Translations under genes and position numbers: made by a program | NCBI RefSeq assembly: GCF_000179775.1 | Contig: NZ_AEEB01000017.1 | Location: forward strand, 310,001-374,000 | DNA length: 64,000 nucleotides | Direction: 5' to 3' | Source: Ahrensia sp. R2A130 | GTDB taxonomy: Bacteria; Pseudomonadota; Alphaproteobacteria; Rhizobiales; Rhizobiaceae | The notes under the pieces: generated by a model | Seen by the model: the letters and a program-made list of their open reading frames with translations, nothing else | Databases searched by the model: none | Told to the model about the DNA's origin: nothing | Part shown: positions 52,735 to 62,283 of the stretch, in pieces | Layout: each line of letters begins with the position of its first letter | Position numbering within the stretch: the stretch's first letter is position 1

Positions 52735-53484
52735 ATGCCCGATATCGAAATTGGCCGCGAAGGCCGCGTTCAAACCATCCGCTTCAATCGCCCGGAAAAG
52801 AAAAACGCCATCACCCGCGCCATGTACCGCGAGATGGCGGACGCGCTTAATGAGGCTAACGACGATGACGATGTTGCCGCGACACTTATCATGGGCACGG
52901 CTGGTATCTTCACATCGGGTAACGATTTGGCCGACTTCATGGCGGTCGCTGCCGGCGGCGAACAGGCGAACGACGTACACGATTATTTGCAGGCGATGGC
53001 CAACGCCAAAAAGCCGTTCATCGCGGCGGTCGACGGTCTTGCTGTAGGCGTAGGCACCACGACACTGATGCATTGCGACCTCGTTTACGCGTCACCGCAG
53101 GCATGGTTTCAGACCCCATTCCTCGACCTTGGTCTCGTTCCGGAAGCTGGTTCTAGCCTCATCGCATCGCGTATTATGGGCCATCAGATGGCTTATGAAC
53201 TGTTGGTGTTGGGCGAACGCTGGACTGCCGAACGTGCCGAGCGGGCCGGGCTCATCAATACAATCGTGGACGCGGGCAAGTTGGAGGCGCATGCGATGGA
53301 ACAGGCGCAGCGCCTTGCAGCAAAACCTCCTCAGGCTTTGGCACTGTCGCACGGTTTGATGCGAAATGGCCCCGAAGAAATCGTCGAACGCATTCGCCAC
53401 GAAGGCCAAATGTTTGCAGATCGTCTGAAATCCGATGAAGCCCGCGCGGCTTTCATGGCGTTCATGAACCGCAAACGCGCTTAG
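52735..53484 (+). CDS. enoyl-CoA hydratase/isomerase family protein
   Basis: A 249-aa crotonase-fold enzyme. The oxyanion region is FTSGNDLADFM, and KPFIAAVDGLAVGVGTTTL supplies the second backbone NH; the catalytic glutamate is likely in LGLVPEAGSSLI. It hydrates or isomerises trans-2-enoyl-CoA, following the acyl-CoA dehydrogenase 33 nt upstream. Substrate chain length is unknown. The gene is convergent with the RNA methyltransferase gene, ten bases between the stop codons. Confidence 0.9.
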   Translation: MPDIEIGREGRVQTIRFNRPEKKNAITRAMYREMADALNEANDDDDVAATLIMGTAGIFTSGNDLADFMAVAAGGEQANDVHDYLQAMANAKKPFIAAVDGLAVGVGTTTLMHCDLVYASPQAWFQTPFLDLGLVPEAGSSLIASRIMGHQMAYELLVLGERWTAERAERAGLINTIVDAGKLEAHAMEQAQRLAAKPPQALALSHGLMRNGPEEIVERIRHEGQMFADRLKSDEARAAFMAFMNRKRA

Positions 53485-53494
53485 CTGCTGCGGC

Positions 53495-54748
53495 CTAGCG
53501 GAAGATCGAGCGTTTCTTGGGCGCACCCAATTTTTCCAGAAGCGCAACACTTTCGATGTGTGGTGAGAACACGAATTGGTCCACCGGCGTGATGGAAGCG
53601 ATGCTCCATCCCGCTTTTACCAGCACGGCGACATCCCGCGCCTGCGTCACAGGATTGCAGGAAATGTAAGCGATGCGGCGGATGTCGGTGCGTGCAATTT
53701 CAGCAATTTGTTCGGCAGCGCCTGCGCGTGGCGGATCAAGACAAACGCCGTCGTAAGCCTCCAATTCCTTCGGCATGAGCGGCAGCTCGATCAAATCCCG
53801 AATTTCCGATGTCACCGCTTTGCCACCATCGCGTTGGGCGTAGTGTAGGGCCTTAACGGCTGCAACATCCGACTCCACAGCGTGCACCTTGGAGTTCGCT
53901 GACAGCGGAAATGTGAAAGTGCCGAGGCCGGAAAACAGATCTGCGACCCGTTTGCTTTTCTTCAAATGTCTACTCGCAAGATCCAGCATTGCGTCTTCAG
54001 CGGATTTCACGGCTTGCAGAAACGCGCCCGTTGGAAGCTCCACAGTCGCGCCTTGAAAGCTGATGATCGGGTGTTCACGCGCTGCGGCCACCTCGCCATC
54101 AACGCTAATGCGCAGGAATGGTGAGCGGGCAAATGCGCGAACCATCGCGGCCATCGTGTCTTCATTGGCTTCACCTGAGGTTTCGATGCCGACATCTATG
54201 CCGTTATCGGCGGCTGTCATGTGAGCCCGCGCCTCGGCATTGCCCTGCAACACGGTGGCCAGAACACTTTGCAACGGCCCTAAAGCAGCTCCCAGTTCTG
54301 GCACCAAGATAGGGCATGACTGGATCGGCACGCGGTCGGTGCTTCCTTGTTCGCTGTAGCCCAGCTTGATGGCGCCACCTTCGCGCCATGCCGTCATTGT
54401 AACGCGACGGCGGCTGTTAGGGGCGTTGCCGATGGTCTCTGCGACTTCGACTTTTAAGCCTGCCTTGGCGAAAGCGCGCTCTACTTCACTGCGTTTCCAT
54501 GCCCGCTGCGCCGTCAGCGACATATGTTGAAACGTGCAACCGCCGCAGCGTTCGAAATGCGGGCAGATTGGATCGATCCGGTCTGGCGAAGGTTCGAGAA
54601 CCGCATCCAGATCGAGATGCGGCGCTTCGCCCGAAGCCTCAACCCGTTCGCCTGGAATGGTGCGGGGAATATAGGCGGGGTGGCCCCGCGCATCTTTAGC
54701 GATGCCGTGACCAAGCGTGCCGAGCGCGTCGATGGTGAAGTCAGTCAT
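53495..54748 (-). CDS. RNA 5-methyluridine methyltransferase, RumA/RlmD family
   Basis: A 417-aa enzyme that methylates C5 of a uridine in rRNA or tRNA. Iron-sulfur ligands are Cys-62, Cys-68 and Cys-71 in CPHFERCGGC plus a cysteine in IQSCPIL. The SAM domain has VADLFSGLGTFTFPL, then LDPPRAGAAEQIAE, and the nucleophile cysteine lies in IAYISCNPVTQARDV. A TRAM-like domain opens the chain (IDALGTLGHGIAKDARGHP). Overlaps tlyA by 8 nt at its start, ATG 54748. The exact uridine target is unknown. Confidence 0.9.
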   Translation of the reverse strand: MTDFTIDALGTLGHGIAKDARGHPAYIPRTIPGERVEASGEAPHLDLDAVLEPSPDRIDPICPHFERCGGCTFQHMSLTAQRAWKRSEVERAFAKAGLKVEVAETIGNAPNSRRRVTMTAWREGGAIKLGYSEQGSTDRVPIQSCPILVPELGAALGPLQSVLATVLQGNAEARAHMTAADNGIDVGIETSGEANEDTMAAMVRAFARSPFLRISVDGEVAAAREHPIISFQGATVELPTGAFLQAVKSAEDAMLDLASRHLKKSKRVADLFSGLGTFTFPLSANSKVHAVESDVAAVKALHYAQRDGGKAVTSEIRDLIELPLMPKELEAYDGVCLDPPRAGAAEQIAEIARTDIRRIAYISCNPVTQARDVAVLVKAGWSIASITPVDQFVFSPHIESVALLEKLGAPKKRSIFR

Positions 54749-55493
54749 CGCGAACCCCGCAAAGTAGATATTCCTGATTGCCGTCTCCGCCGCGAATGGC
54801 GGAAGGCAGAAGATGGGTGGCCCGCCAACCGGCGAGGCCGTTCAGCCAATCGCGCATGGTGTCGAGCATCGGTGGCACCAACGCTTCATCCCTTACAAGA
54901 CCGCCCTTGCCGATACCATCACGACCGACCTCGAATTGCGGCTTTACCAGCAATATGCATCGGGCAGCGGGCGCTGCGAGAAGCAGGGCAGGTTCAGCGG
55001 CAATTCGCAGCGATACAAAGCTCATATCGCTCACGATGAAATCCGGCACGCAAGGCAAATGCGTTGCGTTCAAATCGCGCGCGTTGAAGTGCTCCAGCAC
55101 AGTGGTGCGTTTGTCTTGGCGTATCTCATCGGCCAATTGTCCGTGCCCCACATCAAGCGCAATTACGTGGCTTGCACCGCGCTCCAACAGCACCTGCGTG
55201 AACCCACCGGTGGATGCGCCAAGATCGAGCGCTTCAGATTGGCTCACGTTCCAGCCTGTGTCATCAAGCGCGCCGACCAGTTTCAAAGCTGCGCGTGAGA
55301 CATAGTTCGATGCCGCGTCATCGACTTCGATTGTGCTGTCTGGTGCGAGGCTTTGGCCCGGTTTGGTGATTGGGGTTCCGGCAATCATAACGCAGCCGCG
55401 CTTTATCATATCGGCTGCGCGCGAACGGCTGGGCGCCATGCCTCGCTCCACCAGCAATTGGTCAGCGCGTAATTTAGTTGGGCTTTGCGACAT
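54741..55493 (-). CDS. tlyA: TlyA family rRNA methyltransferase
   Basis: A 250-aa protein with an N-terminal S4 RNA-binding domain (LRADQLLVERGMAPSRSRAAD) and a FtsJ-like methyltransferase domain with EALDLGASTGGFTQVLLERGA. TlyA enzymes methylate 2'-O of cytidine in 16S and 23S rRNA. Other landmarks are IVSDMSFVSLRIAAEPALL and LVKPQFEVGRDGIGKGG. It follows dxs and xseB in the conserved rhizobial order, here interrupted by an SCO-type gene and two small proteins. Confidence 0.9.
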   Translation of the reverse strand: MSQSPTKLRADQLLVERGMAPSRSRAADMIKRGCVMIAGTPITKPGQSLAPDSTIEVDDAASNYVSRAALKLVGALDDTGWNVSQSEALDLGASTGGFTQVLLERGASHVIALDVGHGQLADEIRQDKRTTVLEHFNARDLNATHLPCVPDFIVSDMSFVSLRIAAEPALLLAAPAARCILLVKPQFEVGRDGIGKGGLVRDEALVPPMLDTMRDWLNGLAGWRATHLLPSAIRGGDGNQEYLLCGVRDD

Positions 55494-55546
55494 GAGCCGG
55501 TGTTGTCAGCCCGTCGCCGTCTTTGCAAGCGTTAGGCAGGGTACGC

Positions 55547-55891
55547 CTAACTGTCGGGGCCGTTGGCAATCATCGCATCGACCGCCTGCATGATCGAGCG
55601 CATGTCGGAATCGTTGGGCAGTTGCGCTGCAACAGGCTCCGCGCCGATTTTATAGCCAGGGTCAGATGGCAGTTCTCTGCGCTCAGCCACTTCTGGTACG
55701 GAAGCGATGGGCCGCCAGCGGTCGATCAATTCCACGGTCAGGCGAACGTTGGTGTCTGCCGGTGCGATGGTGCCACGAATGGTGCCCATTTTTTCCTTTA
55801 CCCGTTCAGCCGCCATTTCCTGCACGCTGGACGCGATAGCGACCGACGGCATGGTAATGGAGGCGGCGAGAAAGAGCAGGTGCAAGCGCAT
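55547..55891 (-). CDS. exported protein of unknown function
   Basis: A 114-aa protein with a signal peptide (RLHLLFLAASITMPSVAIA) and a short soluble domain containing KEKMGTIRGTIAPADTNVRL and RWRPIASVPEVAERRE; the last stretch is MRSIMQAVDAMIANGPDS. No domain recognised. It lies on the minus strand between tlyA (53 nt downstream) and a 44-aa membrane protein gene (84 nt upstream). Confidence 0.65.
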   Translation of the reverse strand: MRLHLLFLAASITMPSVAIASSVQEMAAERVKEKMGTIRGTIAPADTNVRLTVELIDRWRPIASVPEVAERRELPSDPGYKIGAEPVAAQLPNDSDMRSIMQAVDAMIANGPDS

Positions 55892-55975
55892 GATATGACC
55901 AACGATTCGAACATTCGATTCAAACTCTATCTATCTCGAGTTGACCGCCGGTGCGTAAAGTATGTGAATTTTTGG

Positions 55976-56110
55976 TTAAAAGCAGGCCATCACAAGGCCC
56001 GCCATATAGGCCAATGCCACGCTTTCACCGAAGCCTATCCACAGTGCTGCAGCACCACCGGACAACAGCGCGAGCGCTGTAACGACGGCCAAGGTTGCGG
56101 TGCGGCTCAC
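55976..56110 (-). CDS. very small membrane protein downstream of the SCO gene
   Basis: A 44-aa peptide with two hydrophobic stretches (TATLAVVTALALLSGGAAAL and SVALAYMAGLVMACF). Its GTG start at 56110 uses the last base of the SCO gene's TAG (TAGTG), so it is probably translated by re-initiation. It ends in TAA at 55976-55978. The hydrophobic pattern and the exact coupling argue that it is real in spite of its size. It may assist the copper-chaperone function of the SCO protein; this is inference. Confidence 0.6.
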   Translation of the reverse strand: MSRTATLAVVTALALLSGGAAALWIGFGESVALAYMAGLVMACF

Positions 56111-56694
56111 TACGAGTCTGCCAGCCGCTTCATCTTGGCAATAGCGACTTCAGCGCTCTCGCCATAGGCAATCGTGCTCTGCAACGTGTTGTCGGATGTC
56201 ATCAGGAAGGTCGTTGCGGTGTGGTTCATCGTGTAGTCGTCGCCGTCCTCATCCACGCGTTGCGCGAATACTCGATAGGCCTGCATCATCTCAGCCATCT
56301 GCGCCTGCGTGCCGGTGATGCCTTTGATGCGCTTGTCGAAGGCGGAAATGTAGTCTGCCAGAACCTGTTGCGTGTCGCGCTCGGGGTCGACGGTGACGAA
56401 GTACATATCCACTTTATCGCCGTCTTCGCCCAAGGCTGCATACCACTGCGAGGCTTCATAAAGCGTGGTGGGGCAAACGTCCGGGCAATGGGTGAAGCCG
56501 AAGAAGATGGCGTAAGGGCGGCCTTCGATCTTGTCTTCATTCGCAACGGTGCCGTCCGTGAACACGCCTTCGAACGGCCCGCCGACAGCAGCTACATTAT
56601 CGCCTTCGCGAAGCGTGGTCTGCACTGTTTGAAAAGCGAGATAAGCGCCGAGAACGAAGATCACGGACCACAGGGCGAGACGGAAGACTTTCAC
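56110..56694 (-). CDS. SCO1/SenC family copper chaperone
   Basis: A 194-aa membrane-anchored thioredoxin-fold protein that delivers copper to the CuA centre of cytochrome c oxidase. An N-terminal helix (residues 4-24) anchors it in the inner membrane. The copper ligands are Cys-70 and Cys-74 in FTHCPDVCPTTL and His-158 in YTMNHTATTFL. Length and order are typical. It stands 96 nt downstream of dxs and is followed by a coupled 44-aa membrane protein gene. Confidence 0.93.
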   Translation of the reverse strand: MKVFRLALWSVIFVLGAYLAFQTVQTTLREGDNVAAVGGPFEGVFTDGTVANEDKIEGRPYAIFFGFTHCPDVCPTTLYEASQWYAALGEDGDKVDMYFVTVDPERDTQQVLADYISAFDKRIKGITGTQAQMAEMMQAYRVFAQRVDEDGDDYTMNHTATTFLMTSDNTLQSTIAYGESAEVAIAKMKRLADS

Positions 56695-56790
56695 GGACAG
56701 GCTCCAAAATTGATGCAGGCTTTCGCGATGTGTCTATCCGATCAGAAGCGGAAATGCAGTGCGACCATCCGCCGAACCGCGAAAACGTGA

Positions 56791-58704
56791 TCAGGCTCTA
56801 AGCGCTGCGTCCTGTTCCGTTCCCAATGCCGCGAATACGGTTTTGACGATACCGGCCTGGTCCAATCCCGCCACTTCGATCATCCGTGCAGGGCTCATCT
56901 GATCCAGATAAACGTCCGGCATGGTCATGGTGCGAATTTTCAAACCGTTGTCGAGAAGACCGGAACCGGCAAGATGATGCAGCACCATCGCGCCGAAACC
57001 ACCGACAGAACCTTCTTCCACCGTGATGAGAACTTCGTGGTTGCGTGCGAGACGCTCAATCAAATCCGTGTCCAGCGGCTTGGCGAAACGAGCGTCAGCT
57101 ACGGTTGTGGACAGGCCGTATTCCTCAAGCTCCTCAGCAGCCGCCATGCAGTCGGCGTGCCGTGAACCGAAAGACAGCAGCGCAATCTTCGTGCCTTCCT
57201 TGGTGATACGGCCCTTGCCGATTTCCAGCACAGAGCCGCGCTCCGGCAGGTCGACACCGACGCCTTCACCGCGTGGATAGCGGAACGACAGGGGGCCATC
57301 GTCATAGGCAACGGCTGTTGCCACCATGTGCTTTAATTCTGCCTCGTCGGCTGCGGCCATGACGGTGAAGCCTGGCAGACAGGCGAGATAAGCGATGTCG
57401 AAGGAGCCAGCATGGGTTGCGCCGTCAGCGCCAACGAAGCCTGCGCGGTCGATGGGAAAGCGAACCGGCAGGTTCTGGATCGACACGTCATGGACAACCT
57501 GGTCGTACCCGCGCTGCAAGAAAGTGGAATAGATCGCGCAGAACGGTTTATAGCCCTCGCTCGCCATACCGGCGGCAAATGTCACAGCGTGCTGTTCGGC
57601 GATGCCGACGTCGTAGGTACGTTCCGGAAACGCTTCGCCAAAGATGTCGATGCCCGTTCCACCGGGCATGGCAGCTGAAATGCCGACGATCTTGGGATCG
57701 TTCTCCGCTTCCTGCACAAGGCTTTGGCCGAAGACTTTCGTGTAGGATGGCGCGTTGGGAATGCTCTTGGACTGTTCGCCCGTCACCACATTGAACTTGG
57801 CTACGGCGTGCAATTTATCGCCCGCAGCTTCAGCAGGTCCGTAGCCTTTGCCTTTTTCAGTGATGACGTGGACCAGGATCGGCCCACTTTTGGCATCGCG
57901 AACATTGCGTAACACGGGCAACAGGACCGAAAGATCGTGACCGTCTATGGGGCCGACATAATAGAAGCCGAGTTCCTCGAACATCGTGCCCTGTTCGTTG
58001 AACACGTTGCGGGTGTATTCTTCGGCCTTGCGGGCCTTGTCGGCGATAAATTTCGGCAGCTTTTCATTCAGTTGCTTCGCGGTTTCACGCAGCGAGCGGT
58101 AGGTTTTGCCGGAAACAAGACGGGCCAGATAATGGCTCATTGCGCCCGTTGGTGGGGCGATGGACATGTCATTATCGTTCAAAATCACGATCTGTCGCGC
58201 ATCGATACCACCGGCGTTGTTCATGGCTTCATAGGCCATGCCAGCTGTGATCGAGCCATCCCCGATCACAGAGACTACGTTGCGGTGAACGCCCGCCAGT
58301 TTCGAGGCCTCTGCCATGCCGAGACCAGCGGAAATCGAGGTGGATGAGTGCGCCGCGCCAAATGGGTCGTATTCGGACTCAGCGCGTTTCGTGAAGCCCG
58401 ACAGTCCGGTTTCGGTGCGAAGTGTGCGAATACGGTCGCGGCGACCTGTGAGAATTTTATGCGGATAACACTGGTGGCCTACGTCCCAGATGATGCGGTC
58501 GTGGGGCGTGTCGAACACGCTGTGCAGCGCAACGGAAAGTTCCACCACGCCAAGACCGGCACCTAGATGCCCACCGGTAACAGATACCGCGTCCACCATC
58601 TCGCTACGAAGCTCATCAGCCAGTTGCGGCAGTTGTTCGTCGGACAATTTCCGTAGATCAGCGGGTATATGGACCTGGTCGAGAAGTGGCGTTTCGGGTC
58701 GCAT
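56791..58704 (-). CDS. dxs: 1-deoxy-D-xylulose-5-phosphate synthase
   Basis: Thiamine diphosphate enzyme that starts the non-mevalonate isoprenoid pathway from pyruvate and glyceraldehyde 3-phosphate. The 637-aa protein has the ThDP/Mg site [21 protein letters not shown] with the metal-binding Asp, the substrate histidines in [20 protein letters not shown], and the C-terminal [25 protein letters not shown] stands about 7 nt before ATG 58704. xseB lies 154 nt upstream on the same strand. Confidence 0.95.
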   Translation of the reverse strand: MRPETPLLDQVHIPADLRKLSDEQLPQLADELRSEMVDAVSVTGGHLGAGLGVVELSVALHSVFDTPHDRIIWDVGHQCYPHKILTGRRDRIRTLRTETGLSGFTKRAESEYDPFGAAHSSTSISAGLGMAEASKLAGVHRNVVSVIGDGSITAGMAYEAMNNAGGIDARQIVILNDNDMSIAPPTGAMSHYLARLVSGKTYRSLRETAKQLNEKLPKFIADKARKAEEYTRNVFNEQGTMFEELGFYYVGPIDGHDLSVLLPVLRNVRDAKSGPILVHVITEKGKGYGPAEAAGDKLHAVAKFNVVTGEQSKSIPNAPSYTKVFGQSLVQEAENDPKIVGISAAMPGGTGIDIFGEAFPERTYDVGIAEQHAVTFAAGMASEGYKPFCAIYSTFLQRGYDQVVHDVSIQNLPVRFPIDRAGFVGADGATHAGSFDIAYLACLPGFTVMAAADEAELKHMVATAVAYDDGPLSFRYPRGEGVGVDLPERGSVLEIGKGRITKEGTKIALLSFGSRHADCMAAAEELEEYGLSTTVADARFAKPLDTDLIERLARNHEVLITVEEGSVGGFGAMVLHHLAGSGLLDNGLKIRTMTMPDVYLDQMSPARMIEVAGLDQAGIVKTVFAALGTEQDAALRA

Positions 58705-58858
58705 TGCGGTTGGCTCCTATGGCCCGCGCGGTGCGGTCGCGCGGCTGGTCGCTCAAGTTTACAGTGCGACTGTCAAATAGTTTAGACACTCACGCTGCCT
58801 TGGCAAGTGTAAGGTGGGGATGACCTGTGCCAATACTGCGAGGCATGGCGTCGCGGTG

Positions 58859-59104
58859 TCAGTCGCCCAGCGGTTCGCTGCCCTTGGCCGTGCCGTCGGC
58901 ACCTACGCGAATTTTCTCGACCTTGTTTTCGGCCGCTTGCAGCAGCGAGGCGCAATGCTTCTTCAGCACCTCGCCTTCTTCATACTTCGCAATAGAGGCT
59001 TCCAGCGGAACATCACCGCGTTCGAGGTCGGTGACGATGCGTTCCAGCTGTTCCAATGCCTGCTCGAAGGAGAGCTTCGATACGTCCTGTTTTTTATCAC
59101 TCAT
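58859..59104 (-). CDS. xseB: exodeoxyribonuclease VII small subunit
   Basis: An 81-aa helical protein, the small subunit of exonuclease VII, which degrades single-stranded DNA; several copies join one XseA. The core is [21 protein letters not shown] followed by [20 protein letters not shown]. xseA is not in the window. It lies between the histone-deacetylase-like gene and dxs in the order known from rhizobia. Confidence 0.93.
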   Translation of the reverse strand: MSDKKQDVSKLSFEQALEQLERIVTDLERGDVPLEASIAKYEEGEVLKKHCASLLQAAENKVEKIRVGADGTAKGSEPLGD

Positions 59105-59133
59105 CGCGGTCGTTCCCCAGATCGAATTTCGTT

Positions 59134-60060
59134 CTAGCCGTTCATCAGGCGCTTCACATGGGCAGCGCAGGATTCGGCCAATCCCTGTAGGTCATACCCG
59201 CCTTCCAGCAGTGCGACCACCCGGTTGCTGCAGTGCCGTTCTGCCGATGACATCAGCTCAGCCGTCACCCAATCGAAGTCGTGGGCCGACAGGTTCACGT
59301 TGGCCAGCGGGTCGCGGGCGTGGGCGTCGAAGCCTGCAGAAATAATGATGAGATCGGGCGCAAATGCGTTCAACGCAGGCAAGACACGGCTTCGAAAAGC
59401 ATCGCGGAAATCTTCGGTGCCAGCACCGGGCTGAAGCGGCGCATTGCAGATGTTGCCGACACCTTCTTCGCCCTTTGCACCGGTGCCGGGGAAAAGCGGC
59501 ATCTGGTGGGTGGAGGCGTAGAATACGCTCTTGTCACGCTCGAAAATATCTTGCGTGCCGTTGCCGTGGTGGACATCAAAATCGACGATGGCAACGCGTT
59601 CTGCACCGTGGTGCAATTGTGCGTGGCGGGCCATTACAGCGGCAGTGTTGATGAAGCAGAAGCCCATGGCGGTAACTTGTTCCGCATGGTGGCCGGGCGG
59701 TCGCGCTGCGAGAAAAGCGTTGTCGGCTTTGCCACTCATCACCGCTTCGACCGCGGCCAATCCACCGCCAACTGCGTGACGCACACACTCCCAGCTCTTC
59801 GGGCTCATCACGGTATCAGGGTCGATGCGGGCGATTCCCTCGTCGGGAATTTGCGCCCGCAAGCCTTCGACATATGAAGCAGAATGGGCGGTTTCGAACA
59901 CGGCCTCGTCTGCCATCGTGGTTTCGAACCGTACCAGATCACGAAAATCTTCATGGCCCAGCGCATCTGCAACAACACGAATGCGGTCGGGGCGTTCCGG
60001 ATGACCGGCGGGTGTTTTATGCTCGGCGAAAATATCGTGGGTATAAAGATGTGTTGTCAT
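59134..60060 (-). CDS. histone deacetylase family hydrolase
   Basis: A 308-aa zinc hydrolase of the HDAC/acetylpolyamine amidohydrolase superfamily. The active-site histidine pair is in [16 protein letters not shown], the metal ligands in [16 protein letters not shown], then [18 protein letters not shown], and a tyrosine probably in [11 protein letters not shown]. In bacteria such enzymes deacetylate small molecules or proteins. I use ATG 60060; upstream in-frame codons to 60153 would run into the VCBS gene. Substrate is unknown. Confidence 0.9.
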   Translation of the reverse strand: MTTHLYTHDIFAEHKTPAGHPERPDRIRVVADALGHEDFRDLVRFETTMADEAVFETAHSASYVEGLRAQIPDEGIARIDPDTVMSPKSWECVRHAVGGGLAAVEAVMSGKADNAFLAARPPGHHAEQVTAMGFCFINTAAVMARHAQLHHGAERVAIVDFDVHHGNGTQDIFERDKSVFYASTHQMPLFPGTGAKGEEGVGNICNAPLQPGAGTEDFRDAFRSRVLPALNAFAPDLIIISAGFDAHARDPLANVNLSAHDFDWVTAELMSSAERHCSNRVVALLEGGYDLQGLAESCAAHVKRLMNG

Positions 60061-60133
60061 AATGCGCTCCCTGAACGCGGACTGTGGCAGGCTTGGCGCA
60101 CACCGCAAGCGCGGCGTCGATGCTTCACAGGTT

Positions 60134-61138
60134 TCAGTTGTTCGGCAACCCACGGTGGATAGCGTAAACGGAGCCGTTCTCTAGCCCGACGGTCAGCACA
60201 ACATCGTCGCCATTGCGCGTCACGCCGATGGCTTTGTCGATGGGCGAGGGCAGGGAAACGGAGGCGATGATATCGACCTCTGGGTTCTTACGGCTCGAGA
60301 GTTTGACGAGTTGCAGGCTGCGTCTATCGGCGGATGGCAGGGCGAGATCGGAAACACCGTCATCATCGAAGTCTTCGATGGCGGAGAGGCGCAACTCGGG
60401 CGAGCCGTATTGGTGGTTTGAGAAACCGAAGGCTTCCGCGACTTTCGTCAACGTGCCTTTCGACCATCGCCAGAACTCTAATGTTCCGCCGATATGCGGC
60501 GTGCGAACGACGGCAATGGAGGCCGAACCCGATCCGTCGAAATCCTCGATACCAGCGATGTTCATCCAACGGTTAGCCCGTCCGATGGCGGGTGTTTTTG
60601 CTGCAAGCGACAGCTTACCGTCGGCAAACTCATACACCGCAACAGCAGCGCCAGTGCTTGCTTCGGAAAGCAGGGTGACGACGTGAGCTTTGCCAAAACC
60701 ATCCAGATCAACGGCGCGTGGCCATCGGTCTTCGAAGACGAGATTTTCCGGCAGAACCAACTTGTTGATCGGCTCTCCCGTTTCCGCGTCGATCGCCACG
60801 AGGCTTCCACCTTCGATATCGTCACCTAAGACCGCGTGGGCGTATCTGCGTGTCGGGTCTGAATAGATGAAGCGGTTTGGTGCATCGGCGCTTTGTAGCG
60901 GCGAGACATTGCTCATCGGCATCGCAAGCGGGTGGCCTTCGAATGGCGATTCGCCGCTCGTCGCAGACGCGCAACTGCTTGGATTTTTAGCGTTCTCGAT
61001 GTGGCAGCGTGTCAGCTGCAAGACCGGTTGATCAATTTGACCGCCACTCGGTACTTCAATTGCAACAGGCGTGGATACCCAGTCGCTTGCCCAAGCAGGA
61101 TATGCGGCCAAGCAGGCGGCAACGACCAACCATCTCAC
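60134..61138 (-). CDS. exported FG-GAP/VCBS repeat protein
   Basis: A 334-aa secreted protein with a signal peptide (MRWLVVAACLAAYPAWAS). Repeats of the FG-GAP/VCBS type are seen as DLDGFGKAHVVTLLS, IEDFDGSGSASIAVVRTP and IEDFDDDGVSDLALPS, so it probably folds as a beta propeller that may bind calcium. The start is GTG 61138, overlapping the ribB TGA as GTGA, so the two are coupled. It is also the last gene of the aroC-ribB transcript. The cause of this link is unknown. Confidence 0.82.
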   Translation of the reverse strand: MRWLVVAACLAAYPAWASDWVSTPVAIEVPSGGQIDQPVLQLTRCHIENAKNPSSCASATSGESPFEGHPLAMPMSNVSPLQSADAPNRFIYSDPTRRYAHAVLGDDIEGGSLVAIDAETGEPINKLVLPENLVFEDRWPRAVDLDGFGKAHVVTLLSEASTGAAVAVYEFADGKLSLAAKTPAIGRANRWMNIAGIEDFDGSGSASIAVVRTPHIGGTLEFWRWSKGTLTKVAEAFGFSNHQYGSPELRLSAIEDFDDDGVSDLALPSADRRSLQLVKLSSRKNPEVDIIASVSLPSPIDKAIGVTRNGDDVVLTVGLENGSVYAIHRGLPNN

Positions 61139-62283
61139 GATGTAATCGTTTCCGAAATCTCGATACCGAACCCGCTCAGGCCGACATAGTGGCGCTCTTT
61201 CGATGACATCAGGCGGATCGACGTCACGCCAAGGTCGCGCAAAATCTGCGCGCCGAGACCGATTTCCAGCCACTCTTCCTGTCGGCTCTGCGCGGTGCCG
61301 TGGCCTTCAGCTTCATCGCCGAAAGCTGCCCCTTCTGTTCCGACGCGCGGCTCGTGACGCGATGATTCCTGCTCTCCGCGAATGCCTTGCGAGGCCACGC
61401 CGACGGAACCCTCGCGCAGATAGACCACGACGCCACGGCCTTCTTTGCCGATGGTTTCCAGGTGATCGTGCAGCGCGTTTGAGCCGCGGAAGGCGTCGTC
61501 CAACACGCTTTCCACATGCAGGCGCACCAGCACGTCGCGGCCATCACGAATGTCGCCGAAGACGACGGCCAACTGCTGCATAGGGTCGAAGGGCGTGGTG
61601 TAGGTGATGGCGCGGGCAGGGCCTGCTTCCGTCACGGTGTCGAACTCGTCCACCCGCTCCACCAAGCGGTCCTGCCGCTGGCGATATGCGATGAGGTCGG
61701 CGACGGTGACGGTCTTCAAGCCCTTTTCACCGGCGAACACTTCGATTTGTGGTCCGCGCATTACGGAGCCATCGTCATTCACCAGTTCGGAAATCACACC
61801 CACCGGCGGCAAGCCCGCTAGGCGGCACAGGTCCACGGCGGCTTCCGTATGGCCGGAGCGCATCAGCACCCCGCCTTCACGTGCCACCAGCGGGAAGATG
61901 TGGCCGGGGCGCACGAAGTCGCTTGCGCCTGCATTGGGGTTCGCCAACCCGCGCACGGTGGAGCAACGCTCCTCGGCAGAAATGCCGGTGGTCGTGTCGT
62001 GCTTGTAGTCCACCGACACGGTGAAGGCGGTGGAGTGGGGCGCGTCGTTTTCCGCCACCATGGGCGCAAGATTCAACCGCCGCGCCTCGCTTACGGGCAT
62101 GGGCGCGCACACGATGCCGGACGTATGGCGAATGAACATCCCCATCTTCTCCGGCGTGCAATGAACCGCCGCCACGATCAAATCGCCCTCGTTCTCACGA
62201 TCATCATCGTCCATGACGACGACGATTTCACCAGCCTCAAAAGCGCGGATCGCGTCCGCTACTCGTTCCATGTCTGTGGTCAT
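61135..62283 (-). CDS. ribB: 3,4-dihydroxy-2-butanone-4-phosphate synthase with degenerate GTP cyclohydrolase II-like domain
   Basis: A 382-aa riboflavin-pathway protein. The N-terminal RibB domain (residues 1-210) has MDDDDRENEGDLIVAA, RHTSGIVC and RSGHTEAAVDLCRLAGL, with the metal and substrate residues intact. The C-terminal RibA-like half lacks the three zinc cysteines of GTP cyclohydrolase II; LHVESVLDDAFRGSNALHDH stands where that motif should be, and a charged insert follows. Thus only the RibB reaction is expected. ATG 62283 overlaps the previous gene by four bases. Confidence 0.9.
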   Translation of the reverse strand: MTTDMERVADAIRAFEAGEIVVVMDDDDRENEGDLIVAAVHCTPEKMGMFIRHTSGIVCAPMPVSEARRLNLAPMVAENDAPHSTAFTVSVDYKHDTTTGISAEERCSTVRGLANPNAGASDFVRPGHIFPLVAREGGVLMRSGHTEAAVDLCRLAGLPPVGVISELVNDDGSVMRGPQIEVFAGEKGLKTVTVADLIAYRQRQDRLVERVDEFDTVTEAGPARAITYTTPFDPMQQLAVVFGDIRDGRDVLVRLHVESVLDDAFRGSNALHDHLETIGKEGRGVVVYLREGSVGVASQGIRGEQESSRHEPRVGTEGAAFGDEAEGHGTAQSRQEEWLEIGLGAQILRDLGVTSIRLMSSKERHYVGLSGFGIEISETITS

